Positions 58,563-64,000 of a stretch of 64,000 nucleotides of DNA are shown one piece after another (positions within the stretch are counted from its first letter, which is position 1; each line of letters starts with the position of its first letter). A program made the translations under genes and the position numbers. This DNA comes from an uncultured Eubacteriales bacterium (GTDB lineage: Bacteria > Bacillota > Clostridia > Oscillospirales > Oscillospiraceae): the NCBI GenBank assembly GCA_900317905.1, contig ONIN01000009.1, forward strand, positions 33,133 to 97,132. The letters are read 5' to 3'. The notes beneath the pieces are model-generated. The model had not been told where the DNA came from, did no database searches, and was given only the letters and a program-made list of their open reading frames with translations.

Positions 58563-59660
58563 TTACACGTTGAAGCGGAACAGCGTCACGTCGCCGTCCT
58601 GCATGACATACTCCTTGCCCTCGGAGCGGACGAGGCCCTTCTCCTTGGCGGCGGCCATGGTGCCGCATTCCTTCAGAGCGTCGAAGGCCACGATCTCGGC
58701 GCGGATGAAGCCTCTTTCAAAGTCTGAGTGGATTTTCCCCGCCGCCTGAGGCGCCTTGAATCCCTTTTTAATCGTCCAGGCGCGGCACTCGTCAGAGCCG
58801 CAGGTGAGGAAGCTGATGAGGCCCAGCAGACTGTAGGAGCAGCGGATCAGACGGTCGAGGCCCGACTCGTGGATGCCAAGCTCCTCCAGGAACATGCCAC
58901 GCTCCTCCGGGTCCAGCTCGCCGATCTCCTGCTCCACCTTGGCGCAGATGGGCAGCACCTGGGCGCCCTGGGCGTCGGCGATCTCCTTCACCTGCAGGTA
59001 GTAGGGATAGTCCTCGTACCCGGCGGAGAAGGTGGCCTCGTCCAGATTGGCAGCGTAGATGATGGGCTTGATGCTCAGCAGGTCGCTGGTCTGGATCAGG
59101 GCGTAGTCCTCCGGCTCACAGTCGTAGGTTCTGGCGGACTGGCCGTTGTTCAGGTGCTCCAGCAGACCGCGGAACACGTCGGCCTCGTGGAGGAAGGTTT
59201 TATCTCCGCCCTTGCCGGCCTTGGCGGCCTTCTCGATGCGGCGCTCCACCATCTCGATATCGGCCATGATCAGCTCCAGGTCGATGATGTCGATATCGCG
59301 CTTGGGGTCGGTGTTCCCCTCCACGTGGATGACGTTTTCATCGTCAAAGCAGCGCACCACATGGACGATGGCGTCGGTGGCGCGGATGTTCGAAAGGAAT
59401 TTGTTGCCGAGCCCCTCGCCCTTGCTGGCGCCCTTCACCAGACCCGCGATGTCCACAAACTCGATGACCGCCGGGGTCTTCTTCTTCGGCTGATACTGCT
59501 CCGCCAGCCAGTCCAGGCGCTCGTCCGGGACAGTGACCATGCCCACGTTGGGGTCGATGGTGCAGAAGGGATAGTTGGCCGACTCGGCGCCGGCGTTGGT
59601 GATGGCGTTGAACAGAGTGGACTTGCCCACATTGGGAAGTCCGACGATACCTAGTTTCAT
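58563..59660 (-). CDS. ychF: Redox-regulated ATPase YchF
   Basis: A 365-aa Obg-family nucleotidase: GLPNVGKSTLF (G1), DIAGLVKGASKGEGLGN (G3), a coiled-coil middle and a C-terminal TGS-type region (SDECRAWTIKKG). YchF prefers ATP and binds ribosomes; it is linked to oxidative stress. AGAGAGG precedes the ATG. First gene of the run ending in DUF362-ferredoxin. Confidence 0.95.
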   Translation of the reverse strand: MKLGIVGLPNVGKSTLFNAITNAGAESANYPFCTIDPNVGMVTVPDERLDWLAEQYQPKKKTPAVIEFVDIAGLVKGASKGEGLGNKFLSNIRATDAIVHVVRCFDDENVIHVEGNTDPKRDIDIIDLELIMADIEMVERRIEKAAKAGKGGDKTFLHEADVFRGLLEHLNNGQSARTYDCEPEDYALIQTSDLLSIKPIIYAANLDEATFSAGYEDYPYYLQVKEIADAQGAQVLPICAKVEQEIGELDPEERGMFLEELGIHESGLDRLIRCSYSLLGLISFLTCGSDECRAWTIKKGFKAPQAAGKIHSDFERGFIRAEIVAFDALKECGTMAAAKEKGLVRSEGKEYVMQDGDVTLFRFNV

Positions 59661-59726
59661 AATTGTGTTTACCTCTCTTTATGATGCGCCGCCGGATGCC
59701 GAAACCTGCAGCTTCCAGAACAACAG

Positions 59727-59767
59727 CGCCCTGCTGTGATTTTATCATTATACCACAGCAGAGCGCC
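59727..59767. promoter_or_regulatory. Inverted repeat enclosing the ychF promoter
   Basis: GCGCCCTGCTGTG (59727-59739) and CACAGCAGAGCGC (59754-59766) form 13-bp arms with one mismatch. The -10 box lies in the 14-nt loop, and the spacer lies inside one arm. Confidence 0.6.
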
Positions 59768-59775
59768 TGACTCAA
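59747..59775 (-). promoter_or_regulatory. Promoter of ychF
   Basis: TTGAGT (59775-59770), 17-bp spacer, TATAAT (59752-59747). Confidence 0.7.
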
Positions 59776-59784
59776 TATAAATTT

Positions 59785-61518
59785 TTAATGGAGTTCGTTC
59801 AAATCCATCCGCTTGTCGTAGTCCTCTGCCAGCTTCCGGTAGTCGATCTTACCCATGCCGGTGCGGGGCATTTCCGTGACAAACTCCATGCTGGCGGGGA
59901 TGCCGCGGGCTTCGATCTCCTTGACCATGATCTCATCCAGCTCCGGGCGAACCTCTGTTTCTGTGCGGTTTTTCAGCTGCACGACGGCGTGGACCGCCTG
60001 GCCCTGGGCGTGTTCCCGATCCTTCACGCCGACGACAGCGCAGCTGATGACATCCGGGTGGCTGCCGATGACGCCCTCGATGTAAGCGGGAAAGACCTTG
60101 TGGCCGTCGAACTTGATGATCATCCGCTTGATGCGGCCTTTGATGTAGAGGAAGCCGTCGGAATCCATACTGCCCAGGTCGCCGGAATGCACCCAGACCG
60201 TGCCATCGGGATGCTTGATCATAACCTTTTCGCTCTCGGCGGGATTGTTGAGGTAACCCAGCATGACGGCAGGGCCGGTGATGCAGATCTCCCCTTCCTC
60301 CTCATAGTCCAGCTCTTCGGTGGTGCCGGGTTTGAAGATGCCGATGGTGTTCATCAACAGCGGGTAGCCGACGCTCAGGCTGCGGAAGTTGCCGTTGCAG
60401 CTGCAGGCGGCGGCGGAGCTGACCTCGCTCATGCCGTAGCCCTGGCTGAGCGGGAACATGGCGCCGCGCTCCTTCAGGAAACCGTTGAGCTTGGCTTCCA
60501 GACCGGCGTTCATGGTGTCGCCGCCGGAGCCCGCGGTGATGAAGAAGTCCAGCCGGTCACCCCGGCGCATCTCCTTGCTCATCATGAGCTTTTCGTAGTG
60601 GGCGGGGACCATCAGGGTGTGCTGGGGACGATATTTGGTGATGTAGCTGCCCACCTGATCGGCGTCGAACTTCGGGATGACCACCATCTCCAGCCCCAGA
60701 CTCAGCGGCATGTGCATGCTGGCCACCATGCCGTAGCTGGCGAAGGCCGGGATGATGTTCATGAACCGGTGGGAGTGATCGTATTTTACACCGCAGTACT
60801 GGAAGTCCAGTGCCACCGCGTTGAAGCCGTCGTTGGAAAACATGACGCCCTTGGGCGCGCCGGTGGTGCCGCCGGTGAGGGCGATACCCGCCAGCTGGAA
60901 TTCACTGTAATCCACCGTAGGGACGGTCTTCCCTGCCCCCAGCGCCATGAATTCCTTCCAGTCCATCACCCGGTCATCCTTCGGCAGCTTCACTCTGGTG
61001 CGCATTCTGCCGTAGACGCCCATGAGGCCCCGGACCCGCTCCGCCGGGGAGAAGGTGATGATGTGCTCTACCTTCGACTTCTCCACCAGCTCCTGCACCG
61101 GGGCAGTGACCGTCAGCGTCACGAGGACGCGGCTGTTCGCGTTTTTCACAAAGTCGAGGATGACCGGAGCGGTGTAGCGCGGATCGATGACCATGGCGCA
61201 TGCGCCCAGTTTGTTCAGAGCGTAGATCATGGTGATCAGCTCCGGCGTGGTGATGGCGCAGAAGGTGACGATGTCTCCCTTCTTTACCCCGATGGCCGCA
61301 AAGGCCGCTGCGGCCTGCTCGATGCCGTCCAGCAGTTCGCCGTAGGTCACGGTGCTGTTGATATAGCGAATGGCAACATCCTGTCTGTGATGGTCGTTGA
61401 CCGCCACCAGATGCTGATAAATGCTCTCCTTCGGCAGCTTGGCCTGCTTGGCCTCATCAGAGAAATACTGCAGCCAGGCCTTTTCCTCAGAGGGTTTTAA
61501 TTTATGTATCGCCTGCAT
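59785..61518 (-). CDS. Acyl-CoA ligase-like AMP-binding enzyme
   Basis: A 577-aa ANL-superfamily adenylating enzyme: LTGGTTGAPKGVM (P-loop-like A3), SQGYGMSE (A5), HSGDLGSMDSDGFLYIKGR (A7/A8) and a C-terminal lysine in GMGKIDYRKL (A10). It would activate a carboxylic acid as acyl-AMP and probably load CoA; chain length or aromatic/bile-acid specificity cannot be read. AAGGAG seven bases before ATG at 61518. Preceded by a TetR gene with its own promoter, which may control it. Confidence 0.88.
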   Translation of the reverse strand: MQAIHKLKPSEEKAWLQYFSDEAKQAKLPKESIYQHLVAVNDHHRQDVAIRYINSTVTYGELLDGIEQAAAAFAAIGVKKGDIVTFCAITTPELITMIYALNKLGACAMVIDPRYTAPVILDFVKNANSRVLVTLTVTAPVQELVEKSKVEHIITFSPAERVRGLMGVYGRMRTRVKLPKDDRVMDWKEFMALGAGKTVPTVDYSEFQLAGIALTGGTTGAPKGVMFSNDGFNAVALDFQYCGVKYDHSHRFMNIIPAFASYGMVASMHMPLSLGLEMVVIPKFDADQVGSYITKYRPQHTLMVPAHYEKLMMSKEMRRGDRLDFFITAGSGGDTMNAGLEAKLNGFLKERGAMFPLSQGYGMSEVSSAAACSCNGNFRSLSVGYPLLMNTIGIFKPGTTEELDYEEEGEICITGPAVMLGYLNNPAESEKVMIKHPDGTVWVHSGDLGSMDSDGFLYIKGRIKRMIIKFDGHKVFPAYIEGVIGSHPDVISCAVVGVKDREHAQGQAVHAVVQLKNRTETEVRPELDEIMVKEIEARGIPASMEFVTEMPRTGMGKIDYRKLAEDYDKRMDLNELH

Positions 61519-61554
61519 AGATTTGCTCCTTCTTTCCATAACAATGCACATTAG

Positions 61555-61583
61555 ATTATGCGTTTCGTCAAAAAGGAACGCAA
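61555..61583 (-). promoter_or_regulatory. Promoter of the acyl-CoA ligase gene
   Basis: TTGCGT (61583-61578), 17-bp spacer, CATAAT (61560-61555). A dyad GTTCA-N4-TGAAC (61604-61617), 21 bp upstream, is a possible TetR site. Confidence 0.5.
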
Positions 61584-61663
61584 GCGATAATCCGCCCGGA
61601 ATCGTTCAGATGTGAACAAATCCAGACGGATTGTACAGGTTTTAAGAGCTTAAATTATCGGAT

Positions 61664-62263
61664 TTAGAGGTGTTCGAGACCCAGGAACACCCGCTCCCCC
61701 GCAGCCGCCATGGCGCCGAGGACGCTGCTGGCCTGCCGGAAATCCACGGGCAGTTCTTCATACATCAGCCGGTTCAAAACGCTGATGCCGCCGCCGATGA
61801 CGTAGCAGCTGTATAGCTTGTGGCGCAGCTCGTCGAAATCCGTGCCCTCCTTCACCATACGCAGCTCTCTGGTGACCTCGTAGATGGTGTTCTGGAACCG
61901 CTCGTCGAACTTGGGATCCCCGTTCTCCCCGTTCAGCAGACGAAACAGATCCCCGTGGCGGGCGTAGAGCTCCACCACCGCCTGGATGGCGGGGTACTCT
62001 CCGTTCACCCGGATGGGCGCCTGATCCAGCTCCTCCAAAGCCGTGCGAACCTCCCGAAGCAGCGCCTGTTCGATGCTGTCCACCAGATCCGGGATGTCCT
62101 GATAGTGGGTGTAAAAGGTGGTGCGGCAGATGTCCGCCCGGTCGATCAGCTCCTGGACGGTGACCTTGTGGATGGGTTTCTGTTCCACCAGCTCCAGAAA
62201 CGCCTGTTCGATCAGGGCTCTCGTGCGGCGGGCGCTGCGGTTTTCTCCGGCGGTAGCGCGCAT
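61664..62263 (-). CDS. TetR/AcrR family regulator
   Basis: A 199-aa TetR regulator with HTH at residues 10-57 (VTVQELIDRADICRTTFYTHYQDI) and a C-terminal ligand domain of the TetR_C_33-like type. Immediately upstream of the acyl-CoA ligase gene, same strand, with its own promoter. Inducer unknown; an acyl-CoA or fatty acid is a reasonable guess given the neighbour. Confidence 0.88.
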   Translation of the reverse strand: MRATAGENRSARRTRALIEQAFLELVEQKPIHKVTVQELIDRADICRTTFYTHYQDIPDLVDSIEQALLREVRTALEELDQAPIRVNGEYPAIQAVVELYARHGDLFRLLNGENGDPKFDERFQNTIYEVTRELRMVKEGTDFDELRHKLYSCYVIGGGISVLNRLMYEELPVDFRQASSVLGAMAAAGERVFLGLEHL

Positions 62264-62301
62264 GGGGACGCCTCCCTTCGAGGTTGATTTCTTTGGAGAT
62301 T

Positions 62302-62330
62302 ATTATACCAGACGGCCAGCGTCTGCGCAA
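62302..62330 (-). promoter_or_regulatory. Promoter of the second tetR gene
   Basis: TTGCGC (62330-62325), 17-bp spacer, TATAAT (62307-62302). The spacer contains the dyad AGACG/CGTCT. Confidence 0.68.
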
Positions 62331-62351
62331 CGTCAGATTTTCCCTGCTCCC

Positions 62352-62380
62352 TTGCGCTTTTGCGCGTTTTCGGATAAGAT
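62352..62380 (+). promoter_or_regulatory. Promoter of the CCA-transferase-like gene
   Basis: TTGCGC (62352-62357), 17-bp spacer, TAAGAT (62375-62380), 21 bp before the ATG. Confidence 0.55.
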
Positions 62381-62400
62381 AGCAGATGGAGGATTCCGAT

Positions 62401-63774
62401 ATGAGAAATCTGCAAAACGATTTGAAGATAGCCAAGGAGCTGGCCCTTCGCGTCCAGGAGCGCGGCGGCAGAGTCTGGATGGTAGGCGGCTGCGTCCGAG
62501 ACGGGCTCATGGGCCGGGAGATCAAGGACATCGACGTGGAAGTCCACGGGGTGTCCGCTTCGGTGCTGGAGGAGATTCTCGACGGCCTCGGCGAGCGGAT
62601 GGCCATCGGGGAGAGCTTCGGCATCTATGACCTCAAGGGCTGCGGTCTGGACATCGCCATGCCGAGAAAAGAGCATCTGCGAGGTCGGGGTCACAAGGAT
62701 TTCGACGTTTTCACCAACCCGGATCTCGGAGAGAAAGAGGCCGCCCGGAGACGGGATTTCACCGTGAACGCCATGATGCGGGATGTACTCACCGGAGAAC
62801 TCTGCGACCCCTTCAAAGGCCAGCGGGATTTGAAGCGCCGGATCCTCCGCCACGTGGATAACCGCACCTTCCCCGAAGACCCGCTCCGGGTGCTGCGGGC
62901 TGCCCAGTTCGCGGCCAGGTTTGAATTTCATGTGGCGAAGGAGACCGTGGAGCTCTGCAGGAAAATGCCGCTGGACGCCCTCTCCAAAGAGCGGGTGGAA
63001 GGCGAATTGAAGAAGGCACTGCTGCAGAGTCAGCACCCATCCATCTTCTTCCGGGTGCTGCGGGATATGGGGCAGCTCAGCTTCTGGTTCCCGGAGATCG
63101 AGGCGCTGATTGGCGTGCCGCAAAATCCCAGATTCCACACCGAGGGGGACGTCTGGAACCACACCATGCTGGTGCTGGACGCAGCAGCAAAGTATCGGGA
63201 ACAGGCGAAAAACCACTTCGGCTTCATGCTCTCTGCCCTGACCCACGATCTGGGCAAGGTGGAGGCTACGGAGTACGAAACCGGGAAGTTCCACGCCTAT
63301 GGACATGAGACCGTTGGGCTCCCTATGGCGGAGGCCTTTCTCAGAAGGATCACCAGCGAAAAGGAGCTTATCGACTACGTGCTGAACCTGACGGCTTTGC
63401 ACATGAAGCCCACCACCATTGTGGTAAGCGGCGCCGGTTTCAAGACCTCCAATCATATGTTCGATGACAGCGTGGATCCCGAGGGATTGATCTATCTCAG
63501 CATGGCCGACGGACAGGGCACAAAGTCCCCCTACCCCTATGTCTCTTCCGAGGATAATCTCCGGGCGCGGCTGCAAATCTATCGGGAGACCATGGCCCAG
63601 CCCTATGTCATGGGACGAGACCTGATCGAAGCCGGTCTGGAGCCGGGGCCGGACTTTTCTGATTATCTGAATCTGGCCCACAAGCTGCGTCTTGCCGGCA
63701 TTCCGAAGGACGAGGCGCTGAAGCAGGTACTGGCGGAAGCGAAAAAGGCCAGACGGAAGAAGGAAAACGGCTGA
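62401..63774 (+). CDS. CCA tRNA nucleotidyltransferase-like protein with HD domain
   Basis: A 457-aa class II nucleotidyltransferase: WMVGGCVRDGLMG then DIDVEVHG (GG and DxD metal motif, residues 27-52), RRRDFTVNAMMRD, RFPEDPLR-like FPEDPLRVLRAAQFAARF, and an HD phosphohydrolase segment (NHTMLVLDAA, LTHDLGK). Adds CCA to tRNA or is a related poly(A)-polymerase-type enzyme; the tRNAs in this window already encode CCA, so repair would be its role here. GGAGG eight bases before ATG at 62401 rejects the ATG at 62386. Confidence 0.85.
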   Translation: MRNLQNDLKIAKELALRVQERGGRVWMVGGCVRDGLMGREIKDIDVEVHGVSASVLEEILDGLGERMAIGESFGIYDLKGCGLDIAMPRKEHLRGRGHKDFDVFTNPDLGEKEAARRRDFTVNAMMRDVLTGELCDPFKGQRDLKRRILRHVDNRTFPEDPLRVLRAAQFAARFEFHVAKETVELCRKMPLDALSKERVEGELKKALLQSQHPSIFFRVLRDMGQLSFWFPEIEALIGVPQNPRFHTEGDVWNHTMLVLDAAAKYREQAKNHFGFMLSALTHDLGKVEATEYETGKFHAYGHETVGLPMAEAFLRRITSEKELIDYVLNLTALHMKPTTIVVSGAGFKTSNHMFDDSVDPEGLIYLSMADGQGTKSPYPYVSSEDNLRARLQIYRETMAQPYVMGRDLIEAGLEPGPDFSDYLNLAHKLRLAGIPKDEALKQVLAEAKKARRKKENG

Positions 63775-63803
63775 ACATTTCGGCAAAAGCGTTACAAAAA
63801 TCC

Positions 63804-63828
63804 CGAAATATTTCGTCGGAATTCCGAC
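63804..63828. repeat. Two adjacent palindromes upstream of the glnS promoter
   Basis: CGAAATATTTCG (63804-63815) and GTCGGAATTCCGAC (63815-63828) are both perfect palindromes that share one base, immediately before the -35 box at 63830. Confidence 0.7.
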
Positions 63829-63829
63829 A

Positions 63830-63858
63830 TTGCCATTGCATTCGCATTCGTGTATAAT
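63830..63858 (+). promoter_or_regulatory. Promoter of glnS
   Basis: TTGCCA (63830-63835), 17-bp spacer, TATAAT (63853-63858). Confidence 0.75.
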
Positions 63859-63897
63859 ATTTTAAGTGTGTATTTTTGAGGAATGGAGCTGAACGAG

Positions 63898-64000
63898 ATG
63901 GAAGAGACCTCCAAAAACTTCATTGAGGCCTTTATTGAAGAGGACATCGCCCCCGGCGGCCGGTTCGCCGGTCAGCGGGTGCACACCCGCTTCCCGCCTG
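63898..64000 (+). CDS. glnS: Glutaminyl-tRNA synthetase (partial)
   Basis: Only the first 34 codons are in the window. The N-terminus MEETSKNFIEAFIEEDIAPG and then VHTRFPP matches the start of GlnRS, where VHTRFPPEPNG precedes the HIGH motif. Free-standing GlnRS charges tRNA-Gln directly, in place of the GatCAB amidation route. GGAG about nine bases before ATG at 63898; an ATG at 63883 in the same frame is the alternative. Confidence 0.75.
   Translation, partial: MEETSKNFIEAFIEEDIAPGGRFAGQRVHTRFPP

Noticed and set aside
63781-63897. T-box leader of glnS.
   Set aside because: The predicted leader is only about 40 nt, with no AGGGTGGTACCGCG-type element.

Overview
The window looks like a chromosomal segment of an anaerobic, spore-forming, GC-rich member of the Clostridia (Bacillota), probably a gut Oscillospiraceae-like organism. 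The evidence is: an alpha/beta-type small acid-soluble spore protein, the sporulation genes yqfC, yqfD and a ylbJ-like gene, the order yqfC-yqfD-phoH-ybeY-era-yqzL-recO, a Cmk-IspH-S1 fusion of a kind known from Clostridia, K+-dependent-type membrane pyrophosphatase, many [4Fe-4S] and flavin enzymes, strong AGGAGG ribosome-binding sites and TTGACA-N17-TATAAT promoters. No rRNA, CRISPR array, insertion sequence or prophage block was seen. The long open frames opposite many genes are composition artefacts.

Layout. 1-2.0 kb: a nitrogenase-like pair (component 1-like, cut by the window edge, and a NifH-like reductase) behind a promoter and a 180-nt leader containing mutually exclusive antiterminator and terminator stems. 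2.0-5.5 kb: a PI-PLC-like membrane protein, a secreted lipase-like lipoprotein, five tRNA genes (Leu, Asp, Thr, Pro, Thr) and a GIY-YIG protein. 5.5-14.7 kb: the Cmk-IspH-RpsA fusion, a flavoprotein, an RpiR regulator, then an apparent three-gene operon (tocopherol-cyclase-like, SDR, Old-Yellow-Enzyme-like). 14.9-18.3 kb: a damage-response-like cassette (S24 repressor, GyrI-like, frameshifted Y-family polymerase, YolD). 18.4-24.7 kb: small membrane and secreted proteins, FabG-like SDR, paired chromate-transporter halves, GNAT and MATE. 24.8-28.7 kb: a six-gene operon with its own TetR regulator, two near-identical operators and redox proteins, divergent from a second DUF362 gene and a DUF5131 gene. 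30.9-34 kb: spore protein, SLH-anchored lysozyme, MurC. 34-41.5 kb: UDG, GNAT, the recO-to-yqfC block and ylbJ-like. 41.6-50.7 kb: glycerol-1-phosphate dehydrogenase family, a disrupted hppA, an ECF sigma/membrane partner pair, MgtE, YugP and PfoR. 50.8-64 kb: aminotransferase, the murA-walJ-rlmH-pgm operon, the ychF-csoR-DUF362 operon, an acyl-CoA-ligase-like gene with TetR, a CCA-transferase-like gene and the start of glnS.

How they work together. Housekeeping blocks (ribosome assembly, cell wall, DNA repair, tRNA maturation) alternate with small locally regulated accessory modules. The accessory modules most worth attention are the nitrogenase-like pair with its attenuator, the OYE-SDR-cyclase cluster, and the TetR/flavin/DUF362 operon. 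Two genes (Y-family polymerase and hppA) are broken in this sequence; whether by mutation or by assembly error cannot be decided here.
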